This document shows, piece by piece, positions 22,049 to 33,506 of a stretch of 64,000 nt of DNA; the first letter of the stretch is position 1, and each line of letters opens with the position of its first letter. This DNA comes from Psococerastis gibbosa. Taxonomy: Eukaryota > Arthropoda > Insecta > Psocodea > Psocidae. The position numbers and the translations under genes are program-made. Below the pieces are notes generated by a model. That model saw only the letters and a program-made list of their open reading frames with translations. It was not told the DNA's origin and made no database searches. The stretch covers positions 26,459,371 through 26,523,370 of the forward strand of contig OZ020487.1 of the NCBI GenBank assembly GCA_963971405.1. The letters are read 5' to 3'.

Positions 22049-23510
22049 AACGAACCATGTTATTCCCATAAGCCGTTCAACTTTCGTTGCATATGTGAAT
22101 ACTGTACCGTCTGTACCTATACGAAGGATGATGATTTACCAGACTCACTATTCAAATGTAAACAGTGAAACACTAGTGCTACGTTACCAATCGGAAGAAT
22201 ATTTTTGTTGCAAAGCAAAAGTCAATTAATTTTTGGCATTGGGAAAACGATTTGAAGGGTACGGTGGAGGAAGGCGTTAACTATGAATTTTTTAGTTCGA
22301 TTTTATCATGGAAGATGCTAATTGTTATAACCCACCGTTTAACATACAATATATATTTGAAGGTTCCGGTAGATGAAGGCGGTAGTACGCACTTAGATAA
22401 GATGCATAGAAACAAGTGGGGTATACGCTTTACACCTTTCATAATAATAAAAAGCTATCATTTTTAATGGGATTTAACGCTTTTTTCCATCGAACCCTTC
22501 ATTTGTGAGGTAATAAAAGGATTTAGGAATTTATTGGAATAATTTCAGGCTTGAGATATTATCTATAAATTAAATTTACGAGCATTTTAAATGCTGTGCC
22601 TGTATATTGCTAAAGTAAAGGTCTAATGCCAATGCCCTCCCCAACGTTAAATTCTCAGTTGAGTTTCCGAGTTACAGTGAATGACCTGATATAGCGCTAA
22701 AAAAACCGGATCGCGAGCCCGCCATGTTATTTGCCGCTCCCCCTGAAGGCACCAACATTTAATAGCTTGAGAGCTTAGAGGTGGAGTCGATCAACACGGC
22801 GTGCAAGTGCCCGGCATTTTAAAAAGGAAAGTTATGCTACATTAAGTTAAATATCTAGGGATTTACATTCAATGCTTGAAGATAAGATAAAGAAACACAA
22901 AATAGTAAGCTGTACGATGGACAATCACAATTTCCAAAAAGGAACCTGTGGCTAGTAAGGATATCAACATCTAGCCAATGATATCAAGCTGGAATTATAA
23001 TTATTCCAACATTTTCTGCCTTTTCCTGATAAATAGAAATTGATTACATATTTTGTTTTCTTTTAATTTGCTTGATTTGCTTCCAGTCTTATTTAATCTA
23101 GGTATATTGTAGTTCGATAAATGTTGAAAATTTAATACTGTATATTATTGAATATACCCTATAACAGTGTTATATATTCAATGGTTATACTGTTGCAGCC
23201 GTTTCCCCTAATAATCTCTGCTGCGCTTGTTGTAGCCTACCTGACGTTACGTTCTTCACATTACTATTGTAGAGCTACAGATTGTTCAGATAAAAAAAAT
23301 GCCACATCCCTTAGAGCAAAAAAATACTCCTCTACACTTTGATAAATGGTATAGCCTATAGCCATCATTAACACAGACACTACAGTTTTTAACTCCTTCC
23401 TCCGGACGCCCTCACTAGGTATCCGTTATTTTTTATAAATACAGTTTTGTAACTGGCCAATCACATACAGTATACAGTATATCATATATGCATACAGTAA
23501 ATATAAACAT
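22049..23510. other. Spacer without recognised features
   Basis: AT-rich sequence. The ORFs at 22252-22467 and 23148-23342 have no motifs, and I find no repeat shared with other parts of the window. Confidence 0.4.
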
Positions 23511-23692
23511 CTGCAGCCTGATCATGGCGATTATGATGCCGGGGTTTAAATAATCCCTGGTACGGTATTAAAAATGTAAACAAGATAATTTTATAATGGA
23601 AAGTGCTATTCAAAATTTGTTTGTTTACATTTATAATACCAGGGTATATTATTTGAACCCCGGTATTATAATCGCCATGATCAGCCAGCTGG
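23511..23692. mobile_element. Palindromic MITE (CAGCCTGATCATGGCGATT family), copy 1
   Basis: The ends CAGCCTGATCATGGCGATTA with CCGGGGTTTAAATAA are mirrored by TTATTTGAACCCCGG and TAATCGCCATGATCAGCC. The central part contains AACAAGATAATTTTATAATGG. Copy 2 at 30752-30925 carries the same centre in the opposite orientation. Confidence 0.85.
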
Positions 23693-24699
23693 AAGAACTA
23701 AGTTAAGTGTTAAGTGATGTGATACTTTTGGAAGCTCGTCACGATATTTCATGATATTTGATTTTTTACACCTGTAAGGTTTCCCCCTTCCTAACAAACC
23801 ATATAACCTTCGGATTTCAATAGATTGTGTGTGACTTGTAAAAGAATCACAGATTAGTTAGGCTACGGAACATATAGCCTACCGCGATGTTGTGCTTGGA
23901 TAATCCAGATTGCTCATCCGATAGTGTCACTAATCCCTGGGGAACTGGCAGTTGGAATAACAGCTTAATGCACGAAATTATCAGTGCAATAGTATATCTG
24001 GTAGATAGTCAGGTCGCGTATTTCTTCAGCTCTTTCATACCCAAATTGTATTATTACTTAGGATGAGTTATTATAGCTGTCTTTCAAAGCGATTTCTTCT
24101 TAACGCAGTGAAGTCTACGTCTACAGCTGTCTTACATTAGAAATAACTTACACCTACCCTTCGGTAAGTTGCCCAGAATTTACAAAATCCATTTTTCTAG
24201 AGTTTCCGGTACCGTACATGCAAATGCTGCTGTAGTCTCAGTCTCAGGCCAGCCACCAGGTCTATTTATTTGTTATTAGATATCTTTTTGCTATCATTTT
24301 TCAATTTTATACCCTGAATATGCATTCCATCGTGTAGGCTTTGCTATCTTACTTTACATATACATGCGTAGCGCCTATCATAAGTCAAAAAATAACAATC
24401 CCTAACTTAGTTATAATATTGTATCCTGTGGGCCCTCGCCGCGGCCTGAGACTTTGCCAAATTTACTTATTATATTTTATGGTTACAATCAATTGATTTT
24501 TACATTTTCTTTATGTTCACAGAGTTTTCCACGGTATAGGTCTACTGCAAATTGAACTAAAATATCAAGTGTCAAGTTAGTAAGACTGATAGGTATCTGG
24601 ACCGATTCCAGCCACTAGCGAATGTCAAGCGCAACCCAAGTCACAGACCAGTTTAACCACACCACACGAGTTCATTCGGCCTGGCCAGCTCTCACCGCA

Positions 24700-27600
24700 A
24701 TGCTTCTTAGGGTAAGTTTTCCCCAGTTTGCTTTGCCTTACATAAAAGCTTGGTCATAACCAAAAAAATCACAGGAAATGTGTATAGAATGAATGCAGAA
24801 TTTTAATCTACGCTACATTAAAAAATTGGCATATATTAGCCATAAGCTTAATTTTCCTGTTAAATTGGAGATATACATATTTGCACTAGTCTTGACTAAA
24901 TGGATCTGATTCTGATATTGACCTATGAATTGTTGTTTGACAGGGATGGAAATCATAGGCAAAAACTGTAGAAGTCTGGCATGTGTGTAAGAAAAATTTC
25001 TGTGAGATTCTTGTGTTTTTGGTTTCCAGTATATCCCTCGGTTGTCACATTCTGTACGGAAACCCGGCTGCTTACTACTTTAAACTCAAAGAAAAACCTT
25101 TCAAGCAGCTGAGCGAGATAGGTATACCTTCCAAATGCGACTGCTGAGGTCTTTTCAGATCATCGAAAGGCTACAATATAAGACGTGGTGAATAGCTGAA
25201 TGTAGCCCCATCCCTTGTAAACAATTCAATTGACTTAGCCTTCTATTCGCTTTACTAATCACAGTTGACTGTGCTTATTCAGATCCCACTATTGCCAGAA
25301 TCAAAAATTATATTGATTAATAACATGAACAATTCAATGGTTACTTAAAAATAATATAGGTCTACTGTAGGCTACATAGTATAATTCAAAAATATGAACA
25401 CATGTAGTAGAAACCCATTTTGAGCACCTTTCTACCTTAATTTCTTAAACGAAATTGCATGTATGTAACTAAGCCTCTTGGTTGTAGGGTTTGGTTACCA
25501 TTTGAACGAAAGCAATATACACGTATACTATTGTAGCCCATACTTACAATAGCTGTCAATCATTTGCTCCTCAGAAATTCATCAAATGCATAAACACACC
25601 CAGCCTCACCCATAAGTGAGGATGCAGCATTCACCTGAACTCCCTAGCTTCGGAGTTCGGATCGCTTTCTCTTAATAGTCCCTTCATTAGAATTAAACTC
25701 TCGTAGTCATGTCTTCCCCAATGTTTAATTTTCGCCTCGTTTATAGGTCCAATATTTCTCCGAGTCTTGGATTTGACGACGCATTAGGTTACCGCTGCTT
25801 CAATATACATAGAAGGGGCAGTGCAGTAAGAATATTCAGTTCCTTGAAAGCCTACGTGACCCCCCTCATTCGATATTTTGTGCTATAAAGACGTTAACGG
25901 TACAATAATATCAAAATTTGCCCTTGAGTCGAAAACTACTAGGCCTATAATAATGATCCGTAAAAATAGACACCAAGAAATAAAACACTCTTATAAGCAA
26001 GACTACGAGATAGCAGCTAGATAATCAACAATAATAAAAAATCGAATGTGGCTTAGAGGAACGTCATTTGCATCACAGACTAGGCAAATAACTAACAATT
26101 TCAAGTATCAAAATCAGAATGTACGTAAAATGTCCTCATTATGCTTTGCCACATCCTGTAGAGACAACACACGCTGCTTGTGGTTAATATAAGTCTGCAC
26201 TTGCTATCTCAGCGCCCTCAACACTGAAAACATTCCGGCAAATATGTGCAGATGAGCTGTATATGACGGAAATACGTTATTCTTCGTTTTTTTAATTAAT
26301 CATTACATTTGTATCTAATGCAACCATGCTTACGTTATTCCTCATAGTTGCGATGTCTGAGTCCTCACCACTACCAGCTCAAAATTTTTTAGAACTATGG
26401 TGACGTCATTTGCCTCTAGATTTAGCCTCTCTAGGCTTTAAGAAGACTCATTTGTTTTGTTTTTTTAGCCTATCGCCCCCAATTTGAGAGTACTTTGGTG
26501 TTCATGCAAAATGTTACGATCCCACCGGGTGCAGTATTCCTTATTGAGACTTGCAAGCGGTGTTGGGACCCGTCCTTCAATTTAAATCTATAAGCCCAGG
26601 AGTAAACTTGCTGCTTGTGTTTCTAGGTATTACCAGGTATTCTGGCCATACATATATGCTGGGGATATGGTTTCTACTATGGGCCAAGTTTAAGTGCACC
26701 CCAAAGACATCCTGAGCTAGGTCTGTATCCACAGTACCAAGCTCTTGTCTATAACTACATAAATGGCATGGCTGGTCCTCATCAACCCCCAAAGGTAAAT
26801 GAAATCTATATTGATAAGTATCATATCAAATGTTAGCAGGTAGCATTATTCTTTCTTTTTTTTTACTTTATTTATTTCAGTGAGCCAAATTCGTCATTTT
26901 TTTAAACTGTTGTGAAGCATCGAACTTACTAATTTTTGTAGGCTAGGTACTAAACATGTTAATTTTAATCCCTGTATATTTTTACTTCAAGGTTCACGTG
27001 TTTCCTACAAGAATAGAAGACTTTGGCATCAACGAGGAGCCTGTCTTGATAGACAATGGCTCCAAGGAACCCGTGACGGAGAGACCTGGTGTGTCGGCGT
27101 TGAGACCAAGTAAGTTTTTGCACGGCGTTCAGTTTTGGATTTAAAAAGGCAAATTATTCAGCAGTTAGCCTATATACGATAATAGTCGGGAAGAGATACA
27201 GGCACCAGGTGAAAGACAACCTCAGTAGGCTGGAGCTGCGATTGGAGGATGTGCTAAATAGTCAGTATAGGTACTGGAAAGAAAGAAGTTGAGAATGCTC
27301 GTACATCATGGCTGGGCGACTGGAGCTGATTATAAGGAATGTAAATTGTTCTGTAATGGGGTTCTATTTGGATAAGCCGGGCCTACCCAAAAGTAGGTAC
27401 TGTAAATGACGAATTTGGATCTGTCTCAATCCTATGGGTTGTGATACTAAGAAAAATACTTGATACAAGAAGATATATATATCTAGGATAGCTATATGCC
27501 GCCATGCCAACACCCGAAATCAATGAGATAACAAGCACCATTGGGTTTTCGGTATGGGGCTCTGATAATGAAGCCTACGTCTTGCAAAGCCCTGCGATGC

Positions 27601-29719
27601 TTAATAATAACAAGCTTCAGCCTCTTGATCAGAGAACAACATAATATATGCTCTTGATCTTCCTATTCGTCGTGTAACGAGTAATAAAGAATAGCTAGAA
27701 TTCGATGATCATCCAGCAACTCTCTCTCTCTCTCTCTCTTCTCTCCTCTCTCTCTCTTCTCCATCTCTCTCCTTCTCCTCTCTCTCTTCTCTCTCCTCTC
27801 TATCCTTCCAGCGACGACTTCTTTGCGTATTGGCTTTTTTGATTCTGGCTATCTAACTCGCAACTATAGTATCACTTAATTTGGATTTTTCAGGCTCTCT
27901 TCTTCCATCTGATTTCATCCTACTGGCTGCAGCGCCGCAGAGTCAATTCTTCGGGAGCTTTGATGTTGTGAAAACAAAGAAGATGAAACTTGGAGTTGAC
28001 GAAGGTGCACTGCCCCCTATCGGTGGTGTGGTGTCCAACTATATCCTTCAGCGAGGAGCCGACGAAAAATCCCCTCTGGTACATACTACAACTTAGTTGA
28101 TATATAATTTAAAAGCTATATAGTCGTTGGATTTTCTAATTGACGTTAACAAAACTTATTTATTATGATCTAAAATCAGTTCACAATCCGCATTGAAATG
28201 AAACTATACAACATATTATTAAATCTACGTAGTTTTAATTGTGTTTTCTTTCTGAAATATTAGTATATTGTTCATTCCAAACGTATGCTGCATTGCTGCT
28301 CTGTGACAGTACTTTTAGCCTAGTGTAAATTCGTAATGACGTCTTTTATTAATAGATAGGCTTATCATTCCAATTGTCCCCATGAGGGGCCCATCACGGG
28401 AATGCCCAATGATTGATTGATTGAGTCGCGGATCGTAATATTAGTAGCTATATTGCTTTGAAATATGTTTATCTTAATTCATGTAGGTTAAGAGGCAGAC
28501 CTACTATGACAGCGATGAGGATGAAGGCGTTGTCGTAAATGCTTCTTCCGAACCAAGGGCCGAAACCACATCCAATTCGACCAGTGACAGTAATCAGAAG
28601 GAAGAACCGACACCATCTGTTGCTCAGGTAGGCTAACCGCTTTGATGTTTATATTTACAGTTATCAGGAAACCGAATATAAAGCTCGGTCGGTCAGTAGA
28701 TGCAGTTCCAGACCCTAAAGTAGACATGTCTCGAAAAAGAAAGGGAGAAATCATTTTAACTTCTCAGATTAATAGCCTGTAATAGGTCTAAATAATTTGC
28801 TCATAACAGTTTAATTTTATTTGAAATAACAAAAATAATAAGCTGAGAAAATAGATAGGCCTGCCTACATGATAAAAAATAATCTGTAAATAATGAAATA
28901 ATTAACTTAGAATACGTGAACAGCCATGCCCATACCTAACCAGTCAGTTACTCCGTTTGAGACCATTCAGGCATATGAGAAACTACCGGCTTGCCGGTAA
29001 GTTATGCATGTGGCGCTCCGTACCGATCAACTCTGAGAGCTCTTCCAACCTCTGCTTAAATTACCATAAAAATGCAATTTTAGATTAGATGTTTTGCTGC
29101 TATAAGTCATTCTCTGTTACAGAGCAAGCCTTCGGCGATAGCTTTAGCAGGAGTAGGGGGTGTTGCCCAAGCCGCACCTGTCGGCACAGCTGTAGTGGGA
29201 GAGGGTGGACTTGCAATTGCTGCGCCCAGCGCAACTGCAGTTGCAGGTATGTTGAAAATTGGTCTCTTGTCACATTGAGCCACACGCAGATAACCCCACC
29301 GTATATAATCATATAAACCTGCAGCATGTTCTATTCAGTTTGAACAGAAAAAGGTTTTTCAAGAAAATATCTTTCTTAATAATTGTAAAGTGTTTATCAT
29401 TATACAAGGTACGTTCTAGAAGTATCTTCAACAATGATTGGCTGAGTGGCTTCTAGTAATTACTGAATTATTGTAGGCTATATACGGAAATAGGTATTGC
29501 CGTAGTGACCCTACAAACATAGCCTATTAGTTATATTTATATAAGTGAATCTACTATGATAGTGTCATTTCGATCTTAAGCTGGCATCTATGGTACATTT
29601 TTTCGTTTCCTAAGAAAATATTTGCATTATTTTCAGGCCAAGGAACTGGGGGCGCCATTCAAATTGCAGGCGACGAAAAAATGAAGAAACGTTCAGACGC
29701 TGAAAAAAATGACCGATGA
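24700..29719 (+). CDS. DUF4774-like protein, seven exons, putatively secreted
   Basis: Exons 24700-24711, 26627-26794, 26992-27109, 27894-28078, 28487-28627, 29123-29246 and 29637-29719 join in frame to 276 residues; every border is GT/AG. The four-codon first exon joined to exon 2 gives MLLRVLPGILAIHICWGYGF, a plausible signal peptide. Domain-like segments follow: VHVFPTRIEDFGINEEPVLI, PGVSALRPSS, LLPSDFILLAAAPQSQFFGS, an acidic Ser/Thr/Glu-rich exon, and SKPSAIALAGVGGVAQAAP with VGEGGLAIAAPSATAVAGQG. The Gly/Ala/Val-rich repeat resembles insect DUF4774 (named from memory). The function of that family is unknown; a secreted or cuticle-associated role is inference. The very short first exon is the least certain part. 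Intron 1 is 1.9 kb and intron 3 contains a CT microsatellite. Confidence 0.8.
27719..27803 (+). repeat. CT/TCTC microsatellite in intron
   Basis: An imperfect (CT)n tract of about 85 bp, broken by extra T and C bases, lying about 90 bp before exon 4 of the DUF4774-like gene. It is pyrimidine-rich on the coding strand, so it might influence splice-site choice, but that is only a possibility. Confidence 0.9.
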
Positions 29720-30751
29720 AACTGTATGTTAAGCTACGACTTATAACATTCTTTCCGTGAAAGACTGAATGACAATTCATACGTCATACGTGGACTGACT
29801 GGTAGTTTTATGCCAAACTGAATTTTTGACAATTTCAATGAACTCTGATCGATTCTAATAGTTCCAAGACTTACTGGTTCACATACTGACATGCGTATCA
29901 CCATTGAATATATTATAACTTTATGCAATGGTATCACTTAAAAATTAACCTACAACCTCCTTATTGGTAGACCTGACTGCAACTTACTTGCCTGCCTCCA
30001 ACTCGCATAAACAGATTTGACACTACATATGCTACGGTACAATATCAATGCGACTCATCCAACTACCTACCGTACTGTCGAATGGCACCTACAAATTACT
30101 TTAAGCACGATTAGACGTACCGTAATTATATTTAATTTACTTAAAACTAGGGTGTGAAGCTACTTTTTCGATAACCCCCTTTCCTCCACCAATCTTTCGT
30201 CTAGACTCTAGAAATTCCAATCAGAATGCCTATCACAGACATTCTTGTTTCGGCGCTACCAACCAGGCAACCGAAACATTATCGACGTCGCAATTGCATG
30301 CATGTGGCTGGATGATTTAGATTTTCAAAAATGTCGTCACTTTTGTAGCAAATAGGCCTAGTGTTTTTTTTTCTGTTCGAGATTGGGTAATGGACAACTT
30401 TCGTATAGGGAAATACCTCCGAACAAGTAACAACCAATCAGATCATTCAAATCATGTGCCCAACTAGTCAAAACAATATTCTCCATGGATTCCTATACGG
30501 AAATTGCCCAATAAATAAATTTGTAATTTTAGTGCCTATATAGGCTAGGTAGGTAAAAAATTTTGAAAAGCTATGTCTGTTATGATATCTAGATTGGTGA
30601 ATCTTTTTAATGAATGAAAGAAAGTCTTCACAGTTAAATGGACAACTTTCCTGCAGCAATAAAATAAAACAATGAGGCAAAATGCCATCCACTGTTTGAG
30701 TTGTCAATTCCCAAAAATGCAGCCTATGTTTAACTTTGACCTAGAAATAGC
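29720..30751. other. Spacer after the DUF4774-like gene
   Basis: This includes the 3' untranslated region (an AATAAA occurs near 30510) and AT-rich DNA. I find no further gene or shared repeat. Confidence 0.4.
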
Positions 30752-30925
30752 AGCAGCCTGATCGAGGCGATTATAATACCGGGGTTAAATAAATACCCTA
30801 GGATTATAACTGCAAACAAACAAATTTTGAATAGCACTTTCCATTATAAAATTATCTTGTTTACATTTTTAATACCAGGGGATTAAATAAATACCGGAAT
30901 TATAATCGCCTCGATCAGGCTGCAG
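30752..30925. mobile_element. Palindromic MITE (CAGCCTGATCATGGCGATT family), copy 2
   Basis: The ends CAGCCTGATCGAGGCGATTA and TAATCGCCTCGATCAGGCTG form the inverted repeat. The centre contains CCATTATAAAATTATCTTGT, the reverse complement of the centre of copy 1. Both arms carry the GAGG/CCTC change relative to ATGG/CCAT in copy 1, so the two arms of each copy agree with each other. Confidence 0.85.
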
Positions 30926-31128
30926 GTGGCTTTGTTGTTCATTTGAATATTAAAATGAAGTAGGCTACACTTTGAATTTAATAATTGTTATTGGACTATT
31001 AGCAAATCATTTGGGTGTAGATTAACGACAGAAGTTACTGCTGTGAATTCAAAATTTAATTAACTTATGGCGGGAATGAATGCTCTAGCAAAGCCAACCA
31101 AACATTCAGTGACGATCCTCCATAAGTC

Positions 31129-31482
31129 AAGAGTGTACAGCCCGTAGGAAATTGGCAGCCCGAAATTTAATACTTTTTATTTTTTATTTAATTAACTAAG
31201 CAAGTTATTAAAGATTTGGCTCATTAAAGTTGTAGAAGACTACTTCATTCATCATATTATAAAGTATTTTTAATTTTTGGAAATTGTAGTTTTTTCATAA
31301 ACACGATAATAATTGATAAACAATAACGTTTCGCGTATAATCGTGTTTATGAAAAAACTAAAATTTCGGAAATTAAAAATATCTTATAATATGATGCATG
31401 AAGTAGTCTTCTACAAGCCAAATCTTTAATAACATGCTTTGTTAATTAAATAAAAAATAAAAAGTGTTAAATTTCGGGCTGC
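31129..31482. mobile_element. Palindromic MITE (GTACAGCCCGTAGG family), right end lost
   Basis: It matches 20911-21299 from AAGAGTGTACAGCCCGTAGG up to AAATTTCGGGCTGC, where it stops abruptly before the last 30 bp. The central loop differs (AATAATTGATAAACAATAACG). Confidence 0.85.
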
Positions 31483-31581
31483 GGTGCGGTATAATTTGGA
31501 ATTGACAACCCAATCACAGCAGGCAATTATTCTATAAGAAAGTTTTCCATTAACTATAATTTCGCATAGAGTACATAATAT

Positions 31582-31967
31582 AAGGCGCCCATTCCATTGA
31601 CCGGCTAGGGCTATTTCCAAAACGGTGACGTGGTAGCAGACACTCAAGACTTAGGTAGCGTCTCCACCGACCTCGCATTGCAGATTGCAAGTGACATTGA
31701 CGGAAATGTTTGTTTTTCTTTTTATAGAAATCTATTAAAATGTTTGTAATTAACATATTCCATGAAGCCATTTTTTAATTTTAGTTTGTTTGTTTGTGAT
31801 TTTATTGTATGATCATTGATGAATTTTAACTATGGCATAGAGGAAAATAAACATTTCCGTCAATTCTGCAATGCGAGGTCGGTGGAAACGCCACCCAAGT
31901 CTAGAGTGTCTGCTACCAGGTCACCGTTTTGGAAATAGCCCTAGCCGGTCAATGGAATGGGCACCTA
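31582..31967. mobile_element. Two-shell nested foldback element, second copy
   Basis: Nearly identical to 21665-22048 in the same orientation, with scattered substitutions and an extra GTTT in the core. The ends are GGCGCCCATTCCATTGACCGG and CCGGTCAATGGAATGGGCACC. Confidence 0.9.
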
Positions 31968-32049
31968 CCCAGTAAGCTTAAGCATTTTCATATAAAAATG
32001 TTGTCCCCTATTATCTAAGTTGGTGCCAACGTGTACCTAGAAACAACTT

Positions 32050-32480
32050 TATGTCCGGTACACACGGAAGATTCTCCTAGTCTAGTCGCGCTTTGCCGAC
32101 TTCTTTTACATTGTAGACATTGGGCTAAGAGAAGATTTCTGGTCGATTTGACGATTTTGGAAGCTGGCGTGAAGCCGACCGCACGGAAGTGCACGGTTTC
32201 TCCAAAGGCGGGGTTTCCACATACGTCAATGGTCAATGGTAAGTATGGTTTTGACGTGGTAGCAGACATTTTTAGTATGTCTTTAATGTCTGCTAAAACG
32301 TCAATACCACATTTACCATTGACCATTGACGTATGTGGAAACCCCGCCATAGACACGCCAGATCATAGAAATCTGACTCTGTGGTTTTGCACCGACCATT
32401 CACCAAACCCTATCCCTGCAATGGAAAAGACGTTGGCCAGTCGCGACTGGGAGAATCATCCGGGCGTAAAGGGTGCGCAG
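32050..32480. repeat. Diverged outer inverted repeat around a foldback element
   Basis: The left segment 32056-32125 (AGATTCTCCTAGTC...GTCGCG...GCCGACTTCTTTTACATTG) resembles the reverse complement of 32390-32475 (GATTCTCCCAGTCGCGACTG...CAACGTCTTTTCCATTG). The two are about 75-80% alike by eye. The foldback element at 32206-32348 sits between them. This may be an older foldback element or a diverged inverted duplication. Confidence 0.5.
32206..32348. mobile_element. Foldback element, single shell, near-perfect arms
   Basis: The left arm AGGCGGGGTTTCCACATACG then TCAATGGTCAATGGTAA is mirrored exactly at the right to GGAAACCCCGCC. The inner core is GTGGTAGCAGACAT, with TGTCTGCTAAAACGTCA on the other arm. 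The variable arm (ATACGTCAATGGTC) is unlike that of any other copy here. Confidence 0.9.
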
Positions 32481-32541
32481 AGGCCTGTGTGATAATTAAA
32501 AGGAAGAATACTCCACGCAGTAGGTCCAACAGTAATTGCAT

Positions 32542-32991
32542 AAGACGGGGTTTCCATCACCGACCTCTCATTGCAGAATGCAAAGACATTTACGTGGTAG
32601 CAGACATTCAAGACTTAGGCGGATATTCCACCAACCAAATGCAGAATGCAAAGACATTTACGTGGTAGCAGACATTCAAGACTTAGGTGGATATTCCACC
32701 AACCAATTGCAGAATGCAAATGACATTGACGGAAATTGTTGTTTTACTCTATGCCATAGTTAAAATTGATCAATGATCATAGAGTAAAATCACAAACTAA
32801 AATTAAAAAATGGCGTCATGGAATATGTTAAGTATAAACATTTTAATAGATTTCTATAAAAAGAAAAATTCAAATTTTCGTCAATGTCATTTGCATTCTG
32901 CAATGAGAGGTCGGTGGAATACCCGCCTAAGTCTTGAATGTCTGCTACCACGTCAATGTCTTTGCATTCTGCAATGAGAGGCCGGTGGAAC
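32542..32991. mobile_element. Multi-shell foldback element (3 shells left, 2 right), split by an LTR element
   Basis: The left side has three head-to-tail units, starting at about 32542, 32619 and 32687. Each has a GGCG/GACG-type start, TTCCACC, GCAGAATGCAAA and, in the first two, GTGGTAGCAGACATTCAAGA. The core (32715-32880) carries the AT-rich centre also found at 35.9 kb. The right side has two mirrored units ending GAGGCCGGTGGAAC. The expected end continues after the LTR insertion at 35788 (CACACCTAA). Confidence 0.85.
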
Positions 32992-33361
32992 TGTCAGAGG
33001 ATCGTCGCCTCTGCCCCTCTGGGATCTATATTCTAGCCATACTTATGGACGACCCGGCGGCGAAACTTGCTGAGTGCCTGTCTGGCCCAGGCCCAAAACT
33101 GCTGACGGTTTTCCGCGAAAACGAGTGGCGTGAGACCAGACAGCCATTTTGGTGACATCGCCAACCGAGGTAGGCCCTATTCAATAGACCCCAGAGGGAC
33201 TTTGGAGGGTAGACTGAAGACGGAAGGGACAGAAGGAGGAACTTCTCAGGACTCAAGGAGTCGAATTTATATTAAGGAACTTAAATAGTCATAGTATTTG
33301 TCTTTAAATTTATAAAGTGTCGGGCACCGGCTGTATCCTATTGGTGAGTGTCTTATTATTT
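32992..33361 (+). repeat. Inverted partial LTR (start of U3, about 370 bp)
   Basis: It starts TGTCAGAGGATCGTCGCC and matches the first 366-370 bp of the LTR at 35234-35783, but points the other way. The match stops after GTGAGTGTCTTATTATT. Small differences are present, such as GCCCTATTCAATAGA here against AATTAAT there. Confidence 0.9.
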
Positions 33362-33506
33362 AACTTATTAACTAACTTATTGTCTAAGGCATTACAATTA
33401 GAATTATGTGTACCACGTTCGCGGGGGTTTGTAAATTATAGTATTAGGTGGTTCCAGGAGTCCTGGGGTCCTGGACCAGGACCCCGAATGTGCGCTGGAA
33501 CTGCGC

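Noticed and set aside
29089..29316. ORF with many cysteines overlapping exon 6 of the DUF4774-like gene
   Set aside because: It is another frame of the exon; the spliced frame SKPSAIALAG joins in phase with its neighbours.
32031..32492. A 153-codon ORF crossing the foldback element
   Set aside because: Its frame runs through both arms of a hairpin, which gives open frames on both strands; no protein motif is present.
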